In this document: positions 1 to 7,287 of the stretch, piece by piece
Position numbering within the stretch: the first letter of the stretch is position 1
Layout: the number at the start of each line of letters is the position of its first letter
Made by a program: the position numbers and the translations under genes
Notes under the pieces: model-generated
The model's input: only the letters and a program-made list of their open reading frames with translations
The model's database searches: none
What the model was told of the DNA's origin: nothing
Assembly (NCBI GenBank): GCA_934678955.1
Contig: CAKUSI010000080.1
Location: 1-12,825, forward strand
Source: an uncultured Austwickia sp.
GTDB taxonomy: Bacteria; Actinomycetota; Actinomycetes; Actinomycetales; Dermatophilaceae
DNA: 12,825 nucleotides
Direction of reading: 5' to 3'

Positions 1-617
1 TCGATGCGGGCGCGCAGTCGCCGGTAGGTCTCGGCGATCTGGGCGGCGCGCTCGATGGGGACCGCCCCGGACAGCACCCCGTCCCGCAGGGGCGCCACAT
101 CGTGGCCGTGGCAGGTGCGGGCTACCTGGGCGAGTGCCCGCCCGGCTGCCGGGGTGATGGGGACGTGGGCCTCGCGGCAGGACTGTTCCAGCCAGGCTCC
201 CACGCGGGGGTAGTCCGAGGCGGCGATCACGCCGCGGTCGTTGGCCTCCAGTACGACTGCGGCTTGGGCGGCGCGGGCGGCCGCGACGAGCCCGGACGCG
301 GCGGCGGCCAGCGCGGCCAGGTCGGGGCCGGCGACGCGGGGGAGGGCGTCGACGAGGCCGCCGAGTCGTTCGCGGATCTGCTCCAGATCGGCGACCAGAT
401 CGGCCGCGTCCACCAGACCGATCTCGACCTGTGTTCTCCCCTCGGAGGCAACGAACTCAGCGGCCAAGGGGTCGGCCTGAGTTGCCGAAGAAGGGAGCTG
501 AATGGCTGTGGGATCGGCTTCGCCTGCCCGATGGGCCCAGCCCTCGCTCGTACCTTCGGAGCGGCCGCGTCCGGCATCCGGCGAACTACCGGAAGAAGCA
601 TCGAACGGGCTGGTCAT
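1..617 (-). CDS. DUF222 / 13E12-repeat family protein, N-terminal part (3' end beyond the left edge)
   Basis: The reading frame starts at an ATG (617-615) and stays open to the left edge, giving about 205 residues. It begins MTSPFDASSGSSPDAGRG. The first ~60 residues are Ser/Gly/Asp-rich and probably disordered. After that comes an Ala/Leu-rich helical region (LAALAAAASGLVAAARAAQA, then VVLEANDRGVIAAS and SCREAHVPITPAAGRALAQV), which I recognise as the DUF222 pattern of the 13E12 repeat family. In that family a C-terminal HNH nuclease domain usually follows; here it would lie outside the window, so nuclease activity is inference. The start is supported by a TAGAAT -10 hexamer seven bases upstream, which fits a leaderless transcript, and by an SOS-like box directly before it. 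Several members of this family in Mycobacterium tuberculosis are LexA-controlled, which fits. The protein may act in DNA damage or mobile DNA biology, but its function is not established. Family call firm; full length unknown. Confidence 0.85.
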   Translation of the reverse strand, partial: MTSPFDASSGSSPDAGRGRSEGTSEGWAHRAGEADPTAIQLPSSATQADPLAAEFVASEGRTQVEIGLVDAADLVADLEQIRERLGGLVDALPRVAGPDLAALAAAASGLVAAARAAQAAVVLEANDRGVIAASDYPRVGAWLEQSCREAHVPITPAAGRALAQVARTCHGHDVAPLRDGVLSGAVPIERAAQIAETYRRLRARI

Positions 618-624
618 GACCCTG

Positions 625-630
625 ATTCTA
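625..630 (-). promoter_or_regulatory. -10 hexamer of a probable leaderless promoter for the DUF222 gene
   Basis: On the minus strand this reads TAGAAT, matching the actinobacterial TANNNT -10 pattern. Seven bases separate it from the ATG at 617, so transcription would start at or next to the start codon, and no Shine-Dalgarno sequence is seen. A -35 element about 17 bases upstream (near 648-653) is not convincing, as is common in actinobacterial promoters. Confidence 0.6.
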
Positions 631-646
631 TCGTTCATGTGTTCGA
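631..646 (-). promoter_or_regulatory. Imperfect LexA/SOS box
   Basis: The minus strand reads TCGAAC-ACAT-GAACGA, against the mycobacterial/actinobacterial SOS consensus TCGAAC-N4-GTTCGA. The left half-site is perfect. The right half-site matches four of six positions. The box abuts the -10 hexamer and fills the spacer of the DUF222 promoter, so bound LexA would block RNA polymerase. LexA control of 13E12-family genes is known in M. tuberculosis. LexA binding here is inferred from sequence and context. Confidence 0.55.
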
Positions 647-764
647 ATTGCGAGGATGGTATCGCGCGAATGCCCCACGGCCCCAACGCTTTCCGAATGA
701 CTGTGTTGTCTCGGGAGCGAGCGCGAAACCATCTCTCCCGCAGCAGGATTCATCCTGTCACTCA

Positions 765-806
765 CTCCGCACAGGTATGTGATCTACATCACATACCTGT
801 GCGGAG
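765..806. repeat. Perfect 19-bp inverted repeat, 4-base spacer
   Basis: Left arm 765-783 is CTCCGCACAGGTATGTGAT. Right arm 788-806 is its exact reverse complement, and the spacer is CTAC. No T-run follows on either strand, so a standard intrinsic terminator is unlikely. The centre is a CRP/GlxR-type operator (778-793). The perfect symmetry extends well beyond the 16 bases such a regulator needs. Confidence 0.9.
778..793. promoter_or_regulatory. CRP/GlxR-type binding site
   Basis: The sequence TGTGATCTACATCACA is an exact match to TGTGA-N6-TCACA, the CRP-family core. It also matches the more specific TGTGANNTANNTCACA pattern described for GlxR in corynebacteria. It lies 161 bases upstream of the DUF222 start and 438 bases upstream of the padR-like start, so its target is uncertain. 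Binding by a cAMP-responsive regulator is inference. Confidence 0.6.
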
Positions 807-1000
807 GCTAGGGGTCGACGAAGGCCGGTTCCATCGCGTCTCGCTTCTCGGCCGTCAGGGAATGGTGGCGATGAAGCCCGCGGCCGCCTTCGCGCCTTCT
901 GCGCTCGCGATGGACGGCTCGACCCGGAGGTTCGACGGCGGGCGCGCCACGCGGGAACCTTGGCGCGCGCTGAGAGTGTGCTCCTCAATCGCTGGAGATG

Positions 1001-1012
1001 ACGATATATCGT
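1001..1012. promoter_or_regulatory. Candidate operator upstream of the padR-like gene
   Basis: ACGATATATCGT is a perfect 12-bp palindrome, A/T-rich at its centre in a GC-rich region. It overlaps a possible -35 element TTGACG (1012-1017) and is followed by a second, weaker inverted repeat (1017-1036). PadR-family regulators commonly repress their own genes from such dyads, so autoregulation is a reasonable inference. No -10 element is clear enough to call. Confidence 0.35.
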
Positions 1013-1231
1013 TGACGCATCGCGATAGTTCGATGCATCCTGCCGGTGTGAGCCCGCGAGAGCTCTCGGGCGACAGGACCGGAGCTGGACTCAGAGCCCG
1101 AGGTCAGGGGCCGTCTCGGTGACGGCCCGCGCCTGGGGCGTTGCGGCGCTCACCGGCATCGGCGACAGGGTCGGTGCCTCTCAAACCTCCGTCGGCCAGG
1201 GCGCCGACGCAACAGAAGAGCGAGACACCTC

Positions 1232-2248
1232 ATGACATACGACAACAGGCGAGACGATCCGCGATACCGCGACGACGATTCGGGCCGACGCGGCCGAGGC
1301 CACGGCGGTCGGGGCCACGACCCGCGGTTCCGCGATGACGAGCGCGACTACGCGGACTGGGCCGGCGGGGGCCGCGGCGGTGCCGGCGGCTTCTTCGGTC
1401 CGGACGGTCCTTTCGGCCCGGGCGGGGCGTTTGGCCCCGGGGGTCCGTTCGGTCCCGGCGGACCTTTCGGTGAGGGGGGCCCCTTCGGGAGGGGCGGCCC
1501 GTTCGGGCCCGGTGGCCCCTTCGGAGGGGGCGAGGCGGGCGGTCCTCGGGGACGGGGGCCACGCGAGCGGGGCCGCCGCGGCCCCGACGGGCCATACGGC
1601 CACCGCGGGCACGGCCCGCACGGTGCGCGACGCGGCGCCGGCCGCGGCGGACGCGGGCGGGCCAGGCGCGGCGACGTACGGGCCGCCGCGCTGTTCCTCC
1701 TCGCGGAGGAGCCCATGAACGGATACCAGATGATCCGGAGCATCGCCGAGCGGACGGGCGGCGTCTGGCGCCCCAGCCCCGGCGCGATCTACCCGGCGCT
1801 CGCCCAACTGGAGGACGAGGGGCTCATCGAGCAGGCCGACGGCGGCGGCAAGGTCTATCGCCTCACGGACGCCGGCCGCGCCGAGGTCGACGCCGCGGCG
1901 GACCGCCCCCGGCCGTGGGAGTCGGCGACCCGCGAGGCCGAGGACGGCCTCGGCGGGACCGCTGACCTGTGGATGGCCCTCGGGCAGTTGGCGCTCGCGA
2001 CCCGCGCGGTCGGGCAGGCGGGCGACCGCTACGTGACGCAGGCCGCCGTGGAGCTCCTGACCGAGAGCCGACGCGGCCTCTACCGCCTGCTGGCCCAGGA
2101 CAGCGTGTCCGACGACCTCGACGGCGATGACGACGAGGCGGACGACATCCAGGACGTCCTGACCGCCGACGCGCGCGGTCGGGCGGACGCGCCGGACGAC
2201 GAGCCGGTGGAGGGAGAGGTCGTCGACGACGGCGACGACTCTCGCTGA
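1232..2248 (+). CDS. PadR-family transcriptional regulator with FG/RG-rich N-terminal arm and acidic tail (338 aa)
   Basis: Residues 1-147 are low-complexity: an Arg/Asp/Gly-rich start, eight Phe-Gly units at an exact six-residue spacing (F55 to F97, pattern PFGxGG), then an Arg/Gly-rich basic stretch. The winged-helix domain spans about 148-220, with the PadR signature [15 protein letters not shown], a conserved [18 protein letters not shown], and the wing [13 protein letters not shown] helical dimerisation region follows (about 225-290). The tail 291-338 is strongly acidic ([12 protein letters not shown]). Most PadR proteins are 110-200 residues, so both arms are additions. The ATG at 1232 is chosen because any later start near M162 would cut into the DNA-binding domain; upstream AAGAG is a weak ribosome site. 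The gene is monocistronic and convergent with the methyltransferase gene, with six bases between stops. Ligand and targets are unknown; self-repression through 1001-1036 is inference. Confidence 0.88.
   Translation: MTYDNRRDDPRYRDDDSGRRGRGHGGRGHDPRFRDDERDYADWAGGGRGGAGGFFGPDGPFGPGGAFGPGGPFGPGGPFGEGGPFGRGGPFGPGGPFGGGEAGGPRGRGPRERGRRGPDGPYGHRGHGPHGARRGAGRGGRGRARRGDVRAAALFLLAEEPMNGYQMIRSIAERTGGVWRPSPGAIYPALAQLEDEGLIEQADGGGKVYRLTDAGRAEVDAAADRPRPWESATREAEDGLGGTADLWMALGQLALATRAVGQAGDRYVTQAAVELLTESRRGLYRLLAQDSVSDDLDGDDDEADDIQDVLTADARGRADAPDDEPVEGEVVDDGDDSR
1394..1531 (+). repeat. In-frame 18-base tandem repeat encoding PFGxGG hexapeptides
   Basis: Eight degenerate copies with an 18-base period encode Phe-Gly at residues 55, 61, 67, 73, 79, 85, 91 and 97. 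The reading frame and FG spacing are kept while third positions vary, which points to selection on the peptide rather than a very recent slippage event. Confidence 0.85.
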
Positions 2249-2254
2249 CGCGGG

Positions 2255-2833
2255 TCAGGGTTCGACCAGGGGAACGAACCGGTAGTAGCCCTCGAAGCGG
2301 ACGTCCGGCCGTTCCTCGCTGCGGGCGCGCACCACGGCCATCCGTCCCGCGACGGGCGCGACCAACACGCCATCCCCGGTCAGCTGCGCGAGCAGCTGAC
2401 CGGGGACGTCGCGCGCCATGGCGGAGACGAGGATCCTGTCGTACGGTCCTTCGGCGGGGCGCCCCAGCACGCTCGGGTCGGCCGCCTGGAGGCGGGCCCA
2501 GGGGATATGGCTCGCCGCGACGTTCTGCGCCCCCCACGCGGCGATGTCGGGCAGGATCTCCAGGCCGAGCACGCTGCCGGTCGGGCCGACCAGGTGGGCG
2601 AGCAGGGCCGTGGTCCATCCGGAGCCCGCACCGACGTCCAGGACGCGGTCGCCGGGCCTGACGTCGAGAAGCAGCAGCATGTTTCGCACGGTCGAGGGCT
2701 GGCTGTTCGTGACGCCGCCGCCGATGGGGAACGGTACGTCGTGGCCGGCATGTCGGCGGTCCCCCGGGCGCAAGAAGACCTCCCGGGGCGCGGCCGCGAA
2801 CGCCGCGCGGACACGCTCCTCGTAGGTCGGCAT
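2255..2833 (-). CDS. Protein-L-isoaspartate O-methyltransferase-like SAM-dependent methyltransferase (192 aa)
   Basis: The protein begins MPTYEERVRAAFAAAPREVF. It carries the PCMT-type segment GGGVTNSQPSTVRNMLLLLD, where the family has an (I/V)-S-(Q/A)-P motif. The SAM-binding motif I is VLDVGAGSGWTTALLA (about residues 67-82), followed by a Rossmann fold with LGLEILPDIAAWGAQN and the late motif DRILVSAMARDVP. Typical PCMTs are 205-220 residues, so this is a slightly short, divergent member. It may repair isoaspartyl residues in aged proteins or methylate another carboxylate; the sequence does not decide. The start at 2833 is preferred because the frame upstream (to 2959) encodes a Cys/Arg-rich stretch unlike the family. 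The region coding for PGQLLAQLTG contains a perfect 15-bp hairpin (2373-2406). It ends six bases from the padR-like stop, and no terminator is visible between them. Confidence 0.82.
   Translation of the reverse strand: MPTYEERVRAAFAAAPREVFLRPGDRRHAGHDVPFPIGGGVTNSQPSTVRNMLLLLDVRPGDRVLDVGAGSGWTTALLAHLVGPTGSVLGLEILPDIAAWGAQNVAASHIPWARLQAADPSVLGRPAEGPYDRILVSAMARDVPGQLLAQLTGDGVLVAPVAGRMAVVRARSEERPDVRFEGYYRFVPLVEP
2373..2406. repeat. Perfect 15-bp inverted repeat inside the methyltransferase gene
   Basis: Arms TCCCCGGTCAGCTGC (2373-2387) and its exact complement (2392-2406) flank the 4-base loop GCGA. It lies within codons, close to the 3' end of the minus-strand gene. An RNA stem of this length and GC content would be very stable on either strand. 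Confidence 0.85.
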
Positions 2834-2881
2834 GCCTGTCACGCTAACCGCGGGGCACATGTGCCGCCTGCGCGCCAGAGT

Positions 2882-2907
2882 GACACCCCACAACGACACC
2901 CCACAAC
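2882..2907. repeat. 13-bp tandem direct repeat (two copies) in the methyltransferase-symporter intergenic region
   Basis: GACACCCCACAAC occurs twice head to tail (2882-2894, 2895-2907). The pair is flanked by an inverted GTGACA (2880-2885) / TGTCAC (2914-2919). The region separates divergent genes starting at 2833 and 3043, so these could be operator half-sites for either. No regulator can be named. Confidence 0.6.
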
Positions 2908-3042
2908 GACATCTGTCACGGGTGTCGGCAGGAACTCCGTACGGGTCCCGTGGCGGCACGTTGGCGACTCCCCGGCATCATGCGGACGCTCTCGGTGCGA
3001 TAGTTGGGTCGGCCCCCACCCCCGGCACCGAAGGTTCTCCCC

Positions 3043-4269
3043 ATGGCCGCTTCCCGTCCATCCCGTTTCGGACTCCTGCCGCGCGTCATCATCGCGATCG
3101 GGCTGGGTATCGTGTGCGGGCAGTTCTTCCCCGAAGGTCTGGCGCGGGTCTTCGTGACCTTCAACATGATCTTCAGCCAGTTCCTCTCGTTCGCGATCCC
3201 GCTGATCATCGTGGGACTGGTGACCCCGGCGATCGCCGAACTGGGCCGAGGCGCCGGCCGCTGGCTCGGCATCACCGCGGCGATCGCCTACGGGTCAACC
3301 ATCTTCGCGGGGCTCCTCGCGTTCGTGACCTGCCTCGCGCTGTTCCCCTCGCTGCTGAGCGCCGGGGCCGCCACGAGCGTCGGCAACCCCGAGGACAGCT
3401 TCCTCGCGCCCGCGTTCAAGTTGGAGATCCCGCCCGTCTTCGGCGTGATGACCGCACTGGTGCTCTCGTTCGTCCTCGGCGTCGGCCTCACGCTCATCAA
3501 GGGCGACACCCTGCGGCGGGCTTTCGTGGACCTGCGCGGCGTCGTGGAGTGGATGATCGGTGCCATCCTCATCCCGCTGTTGCCGCTCTACATCTTCGGG
3601 ATGTTCCTGGACCTCACCATGAACAAGCAGATCGTCGTGGTCATCTCGACGTTCGCGCGGGTGATCCTGGTGGCGTTCGCGCTGACCGTCGTCCTGTTGC
3701 TGCTGCAGTATGTGATCGCGGGCGCGGCCATCGGGCGCAACCCGTTCGCGCTGCTCAAGGGAATGGCGCCTGCTTATGCGACCGCGCTCGGCACCAGCTC
3801 GTCGGCCGCGACGATCCCGGTGACCCTCCGCTGCGTGGAGCGCAACGGCATCCCGGGTCCCATCGCCTCGTTCGTGGTGCCGCTGTGCGCGACCATCCAC
3901 CTGGCGGGCTCGACGATCAAGATCGTGACCTTCTCCCTGGCCATCATGACGATCACGGGCATGCCGGTGAACATCGGCACCTACCTGGGCTTCATCCTGA
4001 TGCTGGGCATCACGATGGTGGCCGCCCCGGGCGTCCCGGGCGGTGCGATCATGGCGGCCATCGGCATCCTCCAGTCCATCCTCGGCTTCGACCAGACGGC
4101 CATCGGGCTGATGATCGCCATGTACATCGCGGTCGACAGCTTCGGCACCGCCTGCAACGTCACCGGGGACGGCGCAATCGCCTGTGTGATCACCCGCCTG
4201 TCTCGCGGGTCGATCGGGGACGCGGCCGAGCGCGCCGACCGGGAGCACCCGGCCGATCTCACCCTCTGA
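3043..4269 (+). CDS. SLC1/DAACS-family cation:amino acid or dicarboxylate symporter, probably neutral-substrate (408 aa)
   Basis: This is a polytopic membrane protein of the usual bacterial family length (about 400-440), starting MAASRPSRFGLLPRVIIAIG. Family landmarks are visible: the serine-rich hairpin HP1 GTSSSAATIPVTL (from G250), the HP2-type region APGVPGGAIM, and the TM8 segment VDSFGTACNVTGDGA. Aligned to GltPh, D365 matches Asp394 (binds the substrate amino group), N372 matches Asn401 and D376 matches Asp405. G368 stands where GltPh has Arg397, which holds the side-chain carboxylate of aspartate or glutamate. Loss of that arginine is typical of neutral amino acid carriers (ASCT, SstT), so I infer a neutral substrate. 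The ATG at 3043 has GAAGG eight to nine bases upstream; an in-frame TTG at 3004 would add an unlikely Pro-rich lead. The gene is divergent from the methyltransferase gene, and no terminator is seen after the stop. Confidence 0.9.
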   Translation: MAASRPSRFGLLPRVIIAIGLGIVCGQFFPEGLARVFVTFNMIFSQFLSFAIPLIIVGLVTPAIAELGRGAGRWLGITAAIAYGSTIFAGLLAFVTCLALFPSLLSAGAATSVGNPEDSFLAPAFKLEIPPVFGVMTALVLSFVLGVGLTLIKGDTLRRAFVDLRGVVEWMIGAILIPLLPLYIFGMFLDLTMNKQIVVVISTFARVILVAFALTVVLLLLQYVIAGAAIGRNPFALLKGMAPAYATALGTSSSAATIPVTLRCVERNGIPGPIASFVVPLCATIHLAGSTIKIVTFSLAIMTITGMPVNIGTYLGFILMLGITMVAAPGVPGGAIMAAIGILQSILGFDQTAIGLMIAMYIAVDSFGTACNVTGDGAIACVITRLSRGSIGDAAERADREHPADLTL

Positions 4270-4527
4270 CGACGACGGCAACGCTCTGACAAGCGGACCA
4301 CCCTGGGCGCACGCTGCCAAGAGAGAAGAGGTGGGCGTCTCGCGCGCAGAGCGGTGAGTGCGGAAGCAGGGTACGGGGCCCGCGACCAGGTAGGTTATGT
4401 CGCGACAGGACGTGACCCATCCCGCTCTGCCCGCGCCTCGTCGGTCGGGAAGGATGGGCCATACCCGATGCCGGAGCCTTGGTCGTCGACCGCGACGGCT
4501 GGTGCTTCGGCCGACGAAGGAGAGCGC

Positions 4528-4743
4528 ATGGCCAAGTACGATCCCGACAGCACCACGCTCGGACAGCTCCTCGACGACCCGGAGGTCGTCGCGATCTTCG
4601 ACAAGCACGCGCCGGGTCTGTCGTCCAACCCGATGCTGGGGATGGCCAAGAACATGACCGCCTCGCAGGCCATGGGGATGGCGGGCGGATTCATCGGCAG
4701 CGACAAGGTGGCCGCGATCAAGGCGGAGATCGAGGCGCTGTAA
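4528..4743 (+). CDS. Small acidic protein of unknown function (71 aa)
   Basis: The sequence is MAKYDPDSTTLGQLLDDPE, then VVAIFDKHAPGLSSNPMLGMAKNMT, ending AAIKAEIEAL. An excellent ribosome site AAGGAG (4517-4522) sits five bases before this ATG. This decides the start over an in-frame upstream start at 4354, whose extra 58 residues look like untranslated leader. The pattern (T-L-G-x-L-L-x-D-P, then K-H-x-P-G-L-x-x-N-P-x-x-G-M-A) resembles, from memory, a small helical domain found alone or attached to the C-terminus of some hydrolases; I cannot name a function. There is no signal peptide or membrane segment. It follows the symporter gene by 258 bases on the same strand and ends just before a strong terminator, so it may be the last gene of that unit or have its own promoter. 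Confidence 0.8.
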   Translation: MAKYDPDSTTLGQLLDDPEVVAIFDKHAPGLSSNPMLGMAKNMTASQAMGMAGGFIGSDKVAAIKAEIEAL

Positions 4744-4752
4744 GGCATCCAG

Positions 4753-4799
4753 ACGGCGAGAGGCCCCGCACCAGCTTCCGGTGCGGGGCCTCTCGCCGT
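4753..4799. terminator. Bidirectional hairpin terminator between the small-protein gene and gltA
   Basis: There is a perfect 20-bp stem: left arm 4753-4772, right arm 4780-4799, with a 7-base loop AGCTTCC. It sits between convergent stop codons (4743 and 4818). There is no strong T-run, as is usual for actinobacterial terminators. It would serve both strands. Confidence 0.85.
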
Positions 4800-4817
4800 G
4801 CGACCTCTGGGGGCGGC

Positions 4818-6113
<1,296 letters not shown>

Positions 6114-6227
6114 GCCGTTCTCCTTTGCGACTATCGGGCGCGGGTGGCGACGGGACGTTGTGGGCAGCCTAGTCGGGGGGTTCCCTTCCCCGTGGGCCAT
6201 CCGGAGAACCTCGACCGGCACTCAGGA

Positions 6228-7145
6228 TCAGGTGTGCGACGTCCTCGCAGGTGGCCGCAACGTGTCACCACGACGCTCGTCCGACTCCTCGGTCAGCCCG
6301 ACTCGGGCCAGGATCTCGGTGAGCGCGCTGCCCAGCGGCGCCTCGAGGTGGTAGGTCGTTTCCCGCTGGCCCCGGGTGGTCCCGCGGGTGATGACCGCCA
6401 CGGGAATCCCCCGCTTGTCGGCGTGCCGCACGAACCGGTAGCCGCTCATGACGGCCAGGCTCGACCCGAGCACCAGCAGGGCGCGACTCGCGTCCACGAG
6501 GTCGTAGCAGCGCGCCACCCGCTCCTTCGGGACGGACTCGCCGAAGTAGACGACGTCGGGCTTGAGGGTGTCGGCCCCGCAGGCCCGGCACGGGACGAGG
6601 GTGAACGCCGCGGACGCCTCGTCGGGCAGCACGACGTCCCCGTCCGGTTGGACGGGGGCCAACTCGGGGATGGCGGGCCCGTCGGCGCCGCCGGTCAGGA
6701 ACGTGGGGTTGGCCTGCGCCAGCCGGCGTTGGATCTCCTCGCGCGCGACCCGATCCCCGCACGTCAGGCACCGGACGATCCGGAGGGTCCCGTGCAGGTC
6801 CACGACCTGGCGACTCCCGGCGCGCTGGTGCAGCTCGTCGACGTTCTGGGTGATGACCGCGTCGACCATCCTGTGGCGCTCCAGCGCGGCCACCGCACGA
6901 TGCCCCCGATTCGGCCGCGCCGCCGCGAAGCGCTCCCAGCCCACGAATGCGCGCGACCAGTAGCGCCGCCGCGCCGCCGAGGAGCCGGTGAACTCGTCGT
7001 ATTTCATCGGTTGGACCCGACGGGTCCCGTCCGGTCCCCGATAGTCGGGGATCCCTGATTCCGTGCTGATCCCCGCCCCGGAGAGGACACACACGCCGCC
7101 TTGGTAGACGAGGTCGACGATCGCGTCGAATGTCGCTGCGGTCAT
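6228..7145 (-). CDS. Class II (SIRT4-like) Sir2-family NAD-dependent protein deacylase (305 aa)
   Basis: Removes acyl groups from lysines using NAD, giving nicotinamide and O-acyl-ADP-ribose; some class II members instead act as ADP-ribosyltransferases or lipoamidases. Visible motifs: NAD-binding GAGISTESGIPDYRG (residues 23-37), TQNVDELHQRAGS (99-111), catalytic H118 in DLHGT, zinc cysteines C126/C129 and C186/C189, KPDVVYFGESVP, and GSSLAV. The wording STESGIPDYR and QNVDELHQRAG, with a long insert between the two CxxC pairs, points to class II (SIRT4-like) rather than CobB/SIRT5-like. The start is taken at ATG 7145, where the conserved fold begins; the ribosome site is poor, and an in-frame GTG at 7151 is an alternative. 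The frame upstream to 7505 is antisense to the next gene and is rejected. The gene sits directly upstream of gltA on the same strand. Acyl specificity cannot be read from the sequence. Confidence 0.93.
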   Translation of the reverse strand: MTAATFDAIVDLVYQGGVCVLSGAGISTESGIPDYRGPDGTRRVQPMKYDEFTGSSAARRRYWSRAFVGWERFAAARPNRGHRAVAALERHRMVDAVITQNVDELHQRAGSRQVVDLHGTLRIVRCLTCGDRVAREEIQRRLAQANPTFLTGGADGPAIPELAPVQPDGDVVLPDEASAAFTLVPCRACGADTLKPDVVYFGESVPKERVARCYDLVDASRALLVLGSSLAVMSGYRFVRHADKRGIPVAVITRGTTRGQRETTYHLEAPLGSALTEILARVGLTEESDERRGDTLRPPARTSHT

Positions 7146-7287
7146 GGACACCGCACCGTCGCAGACATGACGCCAGCCTAAAGGGGTCTCGGATTCGGAT
7201 GCGCCGCAACGTCTTTGCGGTGCCCCCTCACAGGGCGCTGAACTGCGCCGATGGGTGGTCTGCACGACGCCAACGGGGGGAATTCTC

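Larger units (their letters stand above)
618..1231. other. 614-base gene-free region between divergent DUF222 and padR-like genes
   Basis: I see no convincing coding frame here; the open frames crossing it lack family resemblance and overlap regulatory dyads. It holds, left to right: the DUF222 promoter and SOS-like box (625-646); a small inverted repeat CAGGAT-tc-ATCCTG (744-757); a perfect 19-bp inverted repeat with a CRP/GlxR-type core (765-806); the palindrome ACGATATATCGT (1001-1012); a GCATCG/CGATGC inverted repeat (1017-1036); the palindrome CGAGAGCTCTCG (1057-1068); and a stem-loop with 8-bp arms and a 5-base loop (1108-1128) in the likely padR leader. Several stretches are less GC-rich than the neighbouring genes. 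The number of dyads suggests a multi-input control region or an unannotated small RNA. Confidence 0.6.

Noticed and set aside
765..806. The 19-bp dyad as an intrinsic terminator
   Set aside because: No T-run follows on either strand and no gene ends nearby; both neighbouring genes point away from it. The CRP-type core favours a regulatory role.
758..988. 76-codon minus-strand frame starting within the 19-bp inverted repeat
   Set aside because: It is Arg/Ser-rich with no homology I recognise and no ribosome site. Part of it is simply the translated dyad.
502..1122. Open frame of 206 codons covering most of the 618-1231 gap
   Set aside because: It begins inside the DUF222 gene, runs through the promoter, SOS-like box and dyads, and shows no recognisable domain or ribosome site.
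1394..1531. Regularly spaced repeats considered as a CRISPR array or minisatellite
   Set aside because: The 18-base units are contiguous, degenerate and in frame, with no spacers. They encode hexapeptide repeats of the PadR-like protein.
6114..6221. N-terminal extension of citrate synthase to 6221
   Set aside because: The ATG at 6113 has an AAAGGAGA ribosome site and starts the conserved region. The extra 36 residues are Pro/Arg-rich without resemblance to the family.
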